Positions 57,152-64,000 of a stretch of 64,000 nt of DNA are shown in pieces. The first letter of the stretch is position 1; each line of letters begins with the position of its first letter. The DNA is from Streptomyces kronopolitis. GTDB taxonomy: Bacteria; Actinomycetota; Actinomycetes; Streptomycetales; Streptomycetaceae. The notes beneath the pieces were generated by a model. The model was not told where the DNA came from. It worked only from the letters and a program-made list of their open reading frames with translations, and searched no databases. The stretch is taken from positions 124,001 through 188,000 of the forward strand of contig NZ_BMND01000002.1 in assembly GCF_014646275.1 (NCBI RefSeq), given 5' to 3'. A program made the position numbers and the translations under genes.

Positions 57152-60121
57152 TCACCCGCCGGACGGGCCCGGCCGCCCCGGCCCGTCCGGCCCGCCGGGG
57201 CGGGTGGCCCGCTCCAGCGCCATCAGGACCGAGTGGTAGCCGCGGCCCCCGGTGGCATGGTCCATTCCGATCTCGCACATCCGGTTCGCCGACAGATGCA
57301 TGTCGAAGTGCCGCCCCGTCACCTCGGCCGCCTCCTTCGCGGTGGCCGACTCCGTCAGCTCGCGGTGCAGCATCCCGCGGTCCCCGGCGAAGGCGCAGCA
57401 GCCCGCGTCGTCGGGTACCACCACCTCCCGCGCGCACGCCCGGGCCACCTCCCGCAGCTGCTCCCCGTTGCCCAGGTGCGCCGTGGCGCAGGTGGGATGG
57501 AGCGCCGCGGACCCGGCCGTGCGCACCGGGTCCAGACGCGGCAGCAGCTCGCCTGCGGCCCAGACGACCGAGTCGACGACGGTCAGCCCGTCGTGCAGCG
57601 CCCGGTTGGCCGGCGTCAGGTACGGCACGACCTCCCGGGTCAGCCCCAGGGTGCACGAGGAGGCGTCCACCACCAGCGGCAGTTGGCCGCCCGCCGTCCA
57701 TCCCCAGGCGGCCTCGACCACGCGGTTGGCCATCACCGCGGCCCCGCGCCGGTATCCCTTGGACTGCCAGATCGTCGCGCAGCAGGTCCCGGCGACATCC
57801 GGCGGGATCCACACCGGGCGGCCCGCCCGCTGCGACACCGCCACCATCGCCTCCGGCAGGGAGGGCCTGCGGTACCCGGCGGGCCCGCCGAAGATCCGGT
57901 TCACACACGCCGGGTAGTAGACCGCGGCCGCTCCCGCCCGCCGGGTCCCGGGCAGGTGGCGGGCCGCCGGGCCGGGCATCCGCGGCAGCCACTCGGGCAC
58001 CAGGTCCGGGCGGACGGCCCGGCGGGCGGCGCGGGTGAGGGCGGTCAGCAGTCGGTCGTCGAGCCGGTCCGCCGCGGCCACCGCAAGCCGCGCCGCCCGC
58101 TCGACGATCCGGAAGTGCCGGGCGGCCCGGTCCGCCGCCGACTCCTCGCGGGCGGTGTGGCGCCGGTGGCGGAAGTCCTTCATCAGCGCGCCGGTGTCGA
58201 TGCCCACCGGGCAGTCCAGGGCGCAGGTCGAGTCGCCGGCGCAGGTGTCCACCGCGTCATACCCGTACGCGTCCAGCAGCGCGGCGGTGACCGGGGAGCC
58301 GGCCGGCTGCCGCAGCATCTCGCGGCGCAGCACGATCCGCTGGCGCGGTGTGGTGGTCAGGTCCGCGCTGGGGCAGGTCGGTTCGCAGAAGCCGCATTCG
58401 ATGCACGGGTCGGCGGCGGCCTCGATGCCGGGGAGGGTCTTCAGCCCGCGCAGATGCGCCCGGGGGTCGCGGTCGAGGAGGACGCGCGGGGCCAGCACGC
58501 CGCGCGGGTCGATCAGTTCCTTGATCCGCCACATCAACTCCGTGACCCGCGGCCCCCATTCGAGGGCGAGGAACGGCGCGATGTTCCGGCCGGTGGCGTG
58601 CTCCGCCTTCAGCGACCCGTCGAAGCGCTCCACGACCAGCCGGCAGAAGTCCGCCATGAACGCGGCGTAGCGCGCCACGTCGTCCGGCTTCGCCGCGTCG
58701 AAGGCGAGCAGGAAGTGCAGGTTGCCGTGGGCGGCGTGGCCGGCGACCGCGGTGTCGAAGCCGTGCCGTGACTGGAGTTCCAGCAGGGCCGTACAGGCGT
58801 CCGCGAGCCGGGACGGGGGCACCGCGAAGTCCTCGGTGATCAGTGTCGTCCCGGGTGGCCGGGAGCCGCCGACCGCTGTGACGAATGCCTTGCGGGCCTT
58901 CCAGTAGCCGCCGAGGACCGCCGGATCCCGGGTGAAGGCGTTGCGGACGGACGCGACCGGGGCGACCGGCTCCAGCTCTGCCAGCACCCGCCCGGCGGCC
59001 CGCTCGTACCCGTCGAGGGTGCGCTCGTCGGGCGCCCGGAACTCCACCAGCAGCGCGGTGGTCTCCTTGGGCAGCGCCGCCCAGTCCGCGGGCACCCCGG
59101 CCACCCGCACGGAGGCGCGCAGCGTGTTGCCGTCCATCAGCTCCACGGCCCGCGCGCCCGCCTCGTTGAACCGCTCCACGGCCGCGGCCGCCGCGCGCAG
59201 CGTTGGGAAGAACAGCAGCGCGCCGGCGGTGTGCCGGTCCAGCGGCACGGTGTCGAAGACGGTCTCGGCGATGAAGCCGAGGGTGCCCTGGGAGCCGACC
59301 ATCAGCCCGCGCAGGATCCGCACCGGACTCGCGCCGTCGAGGAAGGCGTCCAGACGGTAGCCGTTGGTGTTCTTGATCTCGTACTTGGCGCGGATCCTGG
59401 CCACCAGCGCGGGATCCGCCTCGATCTCCGCCTTCAGCGCCAGCAGGCCCGCGCACAGCGCCGGTTCGGCCTCGGCCAGCAGCGCGTCGGCGTCCGGCCG
59501 CGCGGTGTCCACGACCGTGCCGGACGGCAGGACGAGGGTCAGCGAGGCCAGCGTCCGGTAGGAGTTGCGGGTGGTGCCGGCCGTCATCCCGGAGGCGTTG
59601 TTGGCGACCACACCGCCCAGGGTGCAGGCGAGGGCGCTGGCCGGATCGGGCCCCAGCAGCCGGCCGTGGCGGGCCAGGGCCGCGTTGGCGCGCAGCACGG
59701 TGGTGCCCGGCCGGATCCGGGCGCGGGCGCCGTCGTCCAGCACCTCGATCCCGGACCAGTGGCGGCGCACCTCGACGAGGATGTCCTCGCCCTGGGCCTG
59801 GCCGTTGAGCGAGGTCCCGGCGGCCCGGAAGACGACATGGCGGCCGTTGTCCCGGGCGTAGGAGAGGACCGCGGAGACGTCGTCGAGGTCCTCGGCCATG
59901 ACCACGGCCTGCGGGACGAAGCGGTACGGGCTGGCGTCGGAGGCGTAGCGGACCAGGTCGGAGAGGGTGTGGAGCACCTTGTCCGGGCCGAGCAGGGCGA
60001 CCAGGTCGTCCCGCAGCCGCTCGGGGGTGCCCGCCGCGCGCCCGGCGGCCACCCGGTCGGGCGCGGGGCCGGGGGGAGCGGTGGGCCGCAGGCTCCGGGG
60101 ATCCGGCTCCAGCAGGGGCAT
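57152..60121 (-). CDS. FAD- and Fe-S-containing D-lactate dehydrogenase-type oxidoreductase
   Basis: 989 residues. FAD-binding domain 4 (about 45-270; FRAAGTSLNGQAQGEDILVEVRRHW, GGVVANNASGM), FAD-oxidase C domain (about 285-560; GHAAHGNLHFLLAFD), a CxxCxxCxxxCP cluster (CIECGFCEPTCPSADL near 573), a second Cys group (CAGDSTCALDCPVG) and two CCG domains (YYPACVNRIF, TCCATIWQSKG, CCAFAGDRG). This fused layout belongs to D-2-hydroxyacid (D-lactate) dehydrogenases of the Dld/YdiJ type, passing electrons to the respiratory chain at the membrane. ATG 60121 follows AGGAGTG. The MarR gene lies 32 bp upstream on the same strand. A hairpin overlaps its last codons. Confidence 0.9.
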   Translation of the reverse strand: MPLLEPDPRSLRPTAPPGPAPDRVAAGRAAGTPERLRDDLVALLGPDKVLHTLSDLVRYASDASPYRFVPQAVVMAEDLDDVSAVLSYARDNGRHVVFRAAGTSLNGQAQGEDILVEVRRHWSGIEVLDDGARARIRPGTTVLRANAALARHGRLLGPDPASALACTLGGVVANNASGMTAGTTRNSYRTLASLTLVLPSGTVVDTARPDADALLAEAEPALCAGLLALKAEIEADPALVARIRAKYEIKNTNGYRLDAFLDGASPVRILRGLMVGSQGTLGFIAETVFDTVPLDRHTAGALLFFPTLRAAAAAVERFNEAGARAVELMDGNTLRASVRVAGVPADWAALPKETTALLVEFRAPDERTLDGYERAAGRVLAELEPVAPVASVRNAFTRDPAVLGGYWKARKAFVTAVGGSRPPGTTLITEDFAVPPSRLADACTALLELQSRHGFDTAVAGHAAHGNLHFLLAFDAAKPDDVARYAAFMADFCRLVVERFDGSLKAEHATGRNIAPFLALEWGPRVTELMWRIKELIDPRGVLAPRVLLDRDPRAHLRGLKTLPGIEAAADPCIECGFCEPTCPSADLTTTPRQRIVLRREMLRQPAGSPVTAALLDAYGYDAVDTCAGDSTCALDCPVGIDTGALMKDFRHRRHTAREESAADRAARHFRIVERAARLAVAAADRLDDRLLTALTRAARRAVRPDLVPEWLPRMPGPAARHLPGTRRAGAAAVYYPACVNRIFGGPAGYRRPSLPEAMVAVSQRAGRPVWIPPDVAGTCCATIWQSKGYRRGAAVMANRVVEAAWGWTAGGQLPLVVDASSCTLGLTREVVPYLTPANRALHDGLTVVDSVVWAAGELLPRLDPVRTAGSAALHPTCATAHLGNGEQLREVARACAREVVVPDDAGCCAFAGDRGMLHRELTESATAKEAAEVTGRHFDMHLSANRMCEIGMDHATGGRGYHSVLMALERATRPGGPDGPGRPGPSGG
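57159..57190. terminator. Hairpin terminator overlapping the 3' coding end of the oxidoreductase gene
   Basis: An 11-bp perfect stem CCGGACGGGCC (57159-57169) / GGCCCGTCCGG (57180-57190) with a 10-nt loop. It starts 20 bp past the amylase stop and lies within the final 40 bp of the convergent oxidoreductase coding sequence. It encodes the Gly/Pro-rich tail (GGPDGPGRPGPSGG). Confidence 0.8.
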
Positions 60122-60153
60122 GGCGGCACTCCTCCGGTTGACGGCAGGTCAGC

Positions 60154-60612
60154 TCAATGCGGTGCACCCGGCCCGTCGACCAGGGTGGACAGCAGTCCGC
60201 CGAGCACCTCGCGCTGATCGGCGGTCAGGGGTGCCAGGATCTCCTCCGCCGCGGCCCGCCGGGCGCTGCGCAACGCGCGCAGCGTGGACCGTCCGGTGTC
60301 GGTCAGCTCGATGCGCACCACCCGCCGGTTGGCCGGATCGGGCACCCGGCGCACCGCGCCGTGCGCCTCCAGGGCGTCCACCAGCGTCGTCACCGCGCGC
60401 GGGACGACCTCCAGCCGCTCGGCGAGGTCGGCCATCCGCGGCGGGGTGCCGCGGTAGTGGTCGACGATCCGCAGCAGCCGGGACTGCGCGGGGGTGAAGG
60501 CGATGTCCAGGTGCTCCAGATGGTGCTTCTGGGCGCGGTGCATCCGGCGGGTCAGCCGTACCAGCTGTTCGGCGAGGTTCGAGGTGCTGACCGTCGGCTC
60601 GGGGGAGGGCAT
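60154..60612 (-). CDS. MarR-family transcriptional regulator
   Basis: 152 residues, with ATG 60612. Winged-helix MarR fold: LVRLTRRMHRAQKHHLEHLDIAFTPAQSRLLRIVDHY, recognition helix MADLAERLEVVPRAVTTLVDALEAHGAVRRVPDPANRRVVRIELT (the DxRxxR-like wing PANRRVV). It is divergent from an ABC exporter gene, with a clear inverted repeat between them, so it most likely represses that exporter and itself. Release by an exported drug-like ligand would be the usual arrangement. It may also read into the oxidoreductase gene 32 bp downstream. Confidence 0.92.
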   Translation of the reverse strand: MPSPEPTVSTSNLAEQLVRLTRRMHRAQKHHLEHLDIAFTPAQSRLLRIVDHYRGTPPRMADLAERLEVVPRAVTTLVDALEAHGAVRRVPDPANRRVVRIELTDTGRSTLRALRSARRAAAEEILAPLTADQREVLGGLLSTLVDGPGAPH

Positions 60613-60643
60613 GCCGTGAGGATAGCGGATATCAGGACCAGGT

Positions 60644-60668
60644 TCATTGTGAGTATAGGTAACAATGA
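60644..60668. promoter_or_regulatory. MarR-type operator between marR and the exporter gene
   Basis: TCATTGT (60644-60650) and ACAATGA (60662-60668) form a perfect 7-bp inverted repeat around an AT-rich 11-bp core (GAGTATAGGTA) that contains -10-like elements. It is the only AT-rich patch in the 125-bp divergent gap. Confidence 0.75.
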
Positions 60669-60737
60669 GCTAAGCTCCACGACGCTCGTCTCCGGCCGTC
60701 CCCGGCCGGACTCTCCCGCACCCTCTCGAAGGAGCCC

Positions 60738-62555
60738 ATGCGCAGCGACGATCCCCAGTGGACCCCACCGCCCAAGGACCCGGACACGCCGGTGCCGTTG
60801 CGGCGGATCCTCGCCCTCTTCCGCCCCTACCGCGGCCGGCTGGCCCTCGTCGGCCTGCTCGTCGGCGCCTCCTCGCTGGTGTCGGTGGCCTCTCCGTTCC
60901 TCCTCCGCGAGATCCTGGACGTGGCCATCCCCGGCCGGCGCACCGGGCTGCTGAGCCTGCTCGCCCTCGGCATGATCGCCACGGCCGTCACCACCAGCGT
61001 CTTCGGCGTGCTGCAGACCCTGGTGTCGACCACCGTCGGCCAGCGCGTCATGCACGACCTGCGCACCGCCGTCTACGCCAAGCTCCAGCGCATGCCGCTG
61101 GCCTTCTTCACCCGCACCCGCACCGGCGAGGTCCAGTCCCGGATCGCCAACGACATCGGCGGCATGCAGGCGACGGTCACCTCCACCGCCACCTCCCTGG
61201 TCTCCAACCTGACCTCCGTCCTCGCCACCGTCTGCGCCATGGTCGCCCTCGACTGGCGGCTGACCGTCGTCTCCCTGCTGCTGCTCCCGCTCTTCGTCTG
61301 GATCAGCCGCCGGGTCGGCAACGAACGCAAGAAGATCACCACCCGGCGCCAGAAGCAGATGGCCGCGATGTCCGCGATGGTCACCGAGTCCCTCTCGGTC
61401 AGCGGCATCCTCCTCGGCCGCACCATGGGCCGCGCCGACTCCCTCACCAAGGGCTTCGCCGACGAGTCCGAGCGCCTGGTCGAGCTGGAGGTCCGCGCCA
61501 ACATGGCGGGCCGCTGGCGGATGGCCACCATCGGCATCGTCATGGCCGCCATGCCCGCGCTGATCTACTGGGCGGCCGGACTCGTCCTCCAGCTCGGCGG
61601 CCCCGCCTTCTCCCTGGGCACCCTGGTCGCCTTCGTCTCGCTCCAGCAGGGCCTGCTGCGGCCCACCGTCTCCCTGCTGTCCACCGGCGTGCAGATGCAG
61701 ACCTCGCTCGCGCTCTTCCAGCGCATCTTCGAGTACCTCGATCTGCCGGTGGCCATCACCGAGCCCGCCGAGCCGGTCCGGATCGCCGCCCCGCGCGGCG
61801 AGATCCGCTTCGAGAACGTCACGTTCCGCTATGACGCCGACGCCGCCGCCACCCTCGACGGCATCGACCTGACCGTCCCCGCCGGCGGCAGCCTCGCCGT
61901 CGTCGGACCGACCGGCAGCGGCAAGAGCACCCTGAGCTACCTCGTGCCGCGCCTCTACGACGTGACCGGCGGCCGGGTCACCCTCGACGGCACCGACGTC
62001 CGCGACCTCGACTTCGACACCCTCGCCCGCACGGTCGGGGTGGTCTCCCAGGAGACCTACCTCTTCCACGCCTCGGTCGCCGACAACCTCCGCTTCGCCA
62101 AGCCGGACGCCACCGACGAGGAGATCGAACGCGCCGCCCGGGCCGCCCAGATCCACGACCACATCGCCGCCCTCCCCGACGGCTACGACACCCTCGTCGG
62201 CGAACGCGGCTACCGCTTCTCCGGCGGCGAGAAGCAGCGCCTCGCCCTCGCCCGGACCATCCTGCGCGACCCGCCCGTCCTCGTCCTGGACGAGGCGACC
62301 AGCGCCCTGGACACCCGCACCGAGCACGCCGTCCAGCAGGCCATCGACGAGCTGTCCGCGGGCCGCACCACCCTCACCATCGCCCACCGCCTCTCCACGG
62401 TCCGCGACGCCGACCAGATCGTGGTGCTGGACGCCGGCCGGATCGCCGAGCGCGGCACCCACGACGAGCTGCTCGCCGCCGACGGGCGCTATGCCGCGCT
62501 GGTGCGGCGTGACGCAGACCTCACCCCGGCCGGTGAGCAGATGATGGCCCCGTAA
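60738..62555 (+). CDS. ABC exporter, fused membrane and ATPase domains
   Basis: 605 residues, ATG 60738 with GAAGGAG upstream. Six-helix exporter membrane domain (about 25-330), then a complete nucleotide-binding domain: Walker A GPTGSGKST (near 395), SQETYLF, signature FSGGEKQRLALAR, Walker B VLVLDEATSALD and H-loop IAHRLS. It would work as a homodimer, unlike the pair at 49347-52927. The first residues (RSDDPQWTPPPKDPDTPVPLRRILALFRPY) are a short cytoplasmic lead. Controlled by the divergent MarR, it is a good candidate for a multidrug or lipid exporter. Confidence 0.94.
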   Translation: MRSDDPQWTPPPKDPDTPVPLRRILALFRPYRGRLALVGLLVGASSLVSVASPFLLREILDVAIPGRRTGLLSLLALGMIATAVTTSVFGVLQTLVSTTVGQRVMHDLRTAVYAKLQRMPLAFFTRTRTGEVQSRIANDIGGMQATVTSTATSLVSNLTSVLATVCAMVALDWRLTVVSLLLLPLFVWISRRVGNERKKITTRRQKQMAAMSAMVTESLSVSGILLGRTMGRADSLTKGFADESERLVELEVRANMAGRWRMATIGIVMAAMPALIYWAAGLVLQLGGPAFSLGTLVAFVSLQQGLLRPTVSLLSTGVQMQTSLALFQRIFEYLDLPVAITEPAEPVRIAAPRGEIRFENVTFRYDADAAATLDGIDLTVPAGGSLAVVGPTGSGKSTLSYLVPRLYDVTGGRVTLDGTDVRDLDFDTLARTVGVVSQETYLFHASVADNLRFAKPDATDEEIERAARAAQIHDHIAALPDGYDTLVGERGYRFSGGEKQRLALARTILRDPPVLVLDEATSALDTRTEHAVQQAIDELSAGRTTLTIAHRLSTVRDADQIVVLDAGRIAERGTHDELLAADGRYAALVRRDADLTPAGEQMMAP

Positions 62556-62657
62556 GTGACCCGCGGGTAAGGTCGGGGGCGCGGCGGCCAGTTCATTGGT
62601 CGGGGTGGCCGCCGCACCCCCTTCCCGGCCCGCCGCCCCTACGCTCCGGGAGTTCCC

Positions 62658-63044
62658 GTGACCGCCGACGACCGTTCCGCCCGCGCGCTGGCCCGTCTGC
62701 TCGCGGGGGCGGGCACCCTCCACTTCCTCGCGCCGAAGCCCTTCGACGCGCTGGTGCCCCGGCGGCTGCCCGGCACCCCGCGCGCCTGGACGTACGCCAG
62801 CGGCGCCGCCGAACTCGCGGTCGCCGCCGCCGTGGCCCTGCCCCGCACCCGCCGGGCCGGCGCGCTCGCCGCGGCCGGCCTGTTCGCCGCCGTCTTCCCG
62901 GCAAACGTCAAGATGGCCCGCGACTGGCGGCACCGCCCCGCCCCGCTCAAGGCCCTGGCCTACGGACGGCTGCCCGCCCAGCTCCCCCTGATCGGCTGGG
63001 CCCTGCACACCGCCCGCGCGGCTACGCCCCCGTCAGCAAAATGA
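62658..63044 (+). CDS. DoxX-like small membrane protein
   Basis: 128 residues from GTG 62658 (CGGGAG upstream). Four hydrophobic segments (LARLLAGAGTLHFLAP, ASGAAELAVAAAVALP, AGALAAAGLFAAVFPANVKMA, LPAQLPLIGWALHTA) with the motifs HFLAPKPFD and FPANVKMARDW typical of DoxX-like proteins in actinomycetes. These are thought to act in membrane redox or thiol homeostasis. The gene is 102 bp after the exporter, so perhaps in its operon. Its last 23 bp overlap the end of lutC on the other strand. Confidence 0.75.
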   Translation: MTADDRSARALARLLAGAGTLHFLAPKPFDALVPRRLPGTPRAWTYASGAAELAVAAAVALPRTRRAGALAAAGLFAAVFPANVKMARDWRHRPAPLKALAYGRLPAQLPLIGWALHTARAATPPSAK

Positions 63045-63669
63045 CCTCCAGCGTCCGCGGACCGTGCACCCCCTCCACCCGGTCGAGTTCGATGTCGCTG
63101 GTGGCGGACGGCCCGGAGATCCAGGTCAGCGGACGGTCCGGCGCCAGCCGCGGCAGCGCCTGCGGCACCGAGTCGACCACCTGCTCGGGGACGCGCACCA
63201 CACACAGATGATGGTCGGGCACCAGCGTGATCCGCCGACGGCCCTGATCGGGCCCGCCGTCCAGCACCAGGGTGCCGGTCTCCGCGATGGCCACCGCGCA
63301 CCCCGTCAGCACGCTGTCCACGGCATCGAGTTCACGCGCCGTGGCCGACGCCCGGTCCTCGACGCGGGTGATGTCCGACGCGGCCACCCAGGAGGCGTCC
63401 AGGCCCGGCGGCACCAGCAGCGTGCGCGCACCGCGCTCCGCCAGCAGCCGCCCGATCAGCCCCGGCAGCGCCCCGGCGGTACTGCGGTGCACCAGCGCCC
63501 GGTAGTCCGCGAGGTTCTCCGCGAGCAGCTCGACGGTCTCCTCCGCCGTACGGGACCCGTGCACCCGCCGGTAGTCACGCGCCACCGGCACCTCGTCCGG
63601 CCGCTCCTCGCGCGGCACATCCGCCAACGCCCGGCGCACCCGCGCCAGCACCACCTCCCGGCTGCTCAT
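63022..63669 (-). CDS. lutC: Lactate utilization protein C (LutC/YkgG family)
   Basis: 215 residues from ATG 63669, overlapping the lutB stop (ATGA). LUD domain: SREVVLARVRRALADVPREERPDEVPVARDYRR, VAASDITRVEDRASATARELDAVDSVLTGCAVAIAETGTLVLDGG, ITLVPDHHLCVVR and GPSATSDIELDRVEGVHGPRTLEVIL. With LutA and LutB it forms the three-part L-lactate oxidase complex that sends electrons to the respiratory chain. It is the last gene of the operon as seen here; lutA should lie beyond the window edge, upstream of lutB. Confidence 0.92.
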   Translation of the reverse strand: MSSREVVLARVRRALADVPREERPDEVPVARDYRRVHGSRTAEETVELLAENLADYRALVHRSTAGALPGLIGRLLAERGARTLLVPPGLDASWVAASDITRVEDRASATARELDAVDSVLTGCAVAIAETGTLVLDGGPDQGRRRITLVPDHHLCVVRVPEQVVDSVPQALPRLAPDRPLTWISGPSATSDIELDRVEGVHGPRTLEVILLTGA

Positions 63670-64000
63670 GCCTCGCCTCCTGCCTGCTCGGACGGTTCCC
63701 CGCGGGTGCGCCGCCACCAGTCGCGGAAGGACTCGGCGGGCACCGCGGGCAGATCGCGGGTCCGCGACCAGGCGCGCCCCGGCCCCGGCAGCCGCCGCGG
63801 ATGCAGCCGCCGGGTGCGGGCCGCCAGCCGCTCCCCGGCGCGCAGCGCCCCCGGATGGTCGAAGGCCCAGGTCGCCGCGCGCATCGCGGCCCGCTCCGCG
63901 GCATGGCCCCTGGCCGGCTTGAGCACGACCCGCGACCCGCCCCGGGTGACCGGCCCGCCCTGCACCACCCGCTCCCGCAGATGCACCAGCACCTCGGGGA
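63666..64000 (-). CDS. lutB: Lactate utilization protein B (LutB), C-terminal fragment cut by the window edge
   Basis: Only the last 110 or so residues are present; the frame runs off the right edge. The visible part (HLRERVVQGGPVTRGGSRVVLKPA..., ending SFRDWWRRTRGEPSEQAGGEA) is the typical basic tail of LutB with the FRDWWRRTRG signature. The iron-sulfur cluster domains lie outside the window. The stop overlaps lutC by 4 bp. Identity rests on the tail signature and its tight coupling to lutC. Confidence 0.85.
   Translation of the reverse strand, partial: PEVLVHLRERVVQGGPVTRGGSRVVLKPARGHAAERAAMRAATWAFDHPGALRAGERLAARTRRLHPRRLPGPGRAWSRTRDLPAVPAESFRDWWRRTRGEPSEQAGGEA

Overview
The window looks like a piece of a Streptomyces chromosome, or that of a very close actinomycete. 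G+C is very high, codon third positions are almost always G or C, GTG starts and 4-base ATGA/GTGA gene overlaps are common, and many families present are Streptomyces staples: LysX, twin EshA-like shell proteins, ROK-controlled xylose genes, conservon-type Roadblock and GTPase genes, and an animal-like alpha-amylase behind a MalR-type promoter. I see no tRNA, rRNA, CRISPR array, transposase or integrase. Both window edges cut genes.

Layout. (1) 1-11671: one tightly coupled operon for a Pfa/Hgl-type secondary lipid, that is, a polyunsaturated-fatty-acid-synthase-like iterative PKS. It holds the ACP-KR end of a first synthase, a KS-AT-DH-phosphopantetheinyl transferase synthase, a free ACP, an alpha/beta hydrolase, a GT1 glycosyltransferase, a two-part protein with a zinc ribbon and a methyltransferase domain, and a degenerate galactokinase homologue. 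A lipid made by the PKS and then glycosylated and methylated is the simplest reading. (2) 11711-20216: secreted phosphoesterase, LysX, an Ig-like lipoprotein, a phosphodiester glycosidase and a secreted amidase. (3) 20217-27478: two tandem family 2B encapsulin shell proteins with cyclic-nucleotide-binding-like domains, collinear with a ROK regulator and xylulose kinase, and divergent xylose isomerase. (4) 27701-37727: sugar esterase, Pro/Gly-rich membrane protein, glutamate/glutamine-type ABC importer, frameshifted homocysteine methyltransferase, beta-galactosidase, SnoaL-like protein behind twin palindromes. (5) 37953-47019: DUF2236 oxygenase, frameshifted methyltransferase, dispersed conservon genes, thioesterase II, Ski2-like helicase. 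(6) 47020-49346: a repeat-rich, largely non-coding zone around a YdjM-like membrane protein. (7) 49347-64000: asymmetric heterodimeric ABC exporter, YkuD-type lipoprotein, GH109-like protein, alpha-amylase, D-lactate dehydrogenase-type flavoprotein, MarR plus ABC exporter, and the LutBC lactate operon.

The two most notable systems are the lipid/glycolipid operon and the shell-protein pair beside xylB and its ROK regulator. The operon carries a fused PPTase lacking two metal-ligand residues and a galactokinase lacking its ATP loop. No terpene cyclase or other usual cargo gene lies next to the shell genes. Two genes are frameshifted: mmuM by an exact 7-bp tandem duplication, a methyltransferase by a missing base in a homopolymer. 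A perfect 67-nt inverted repeat pair links the PKS coding region to the 3' side of xylA, 23 kb away. All functional statements come from reading motifs by eye; no database search was possible.
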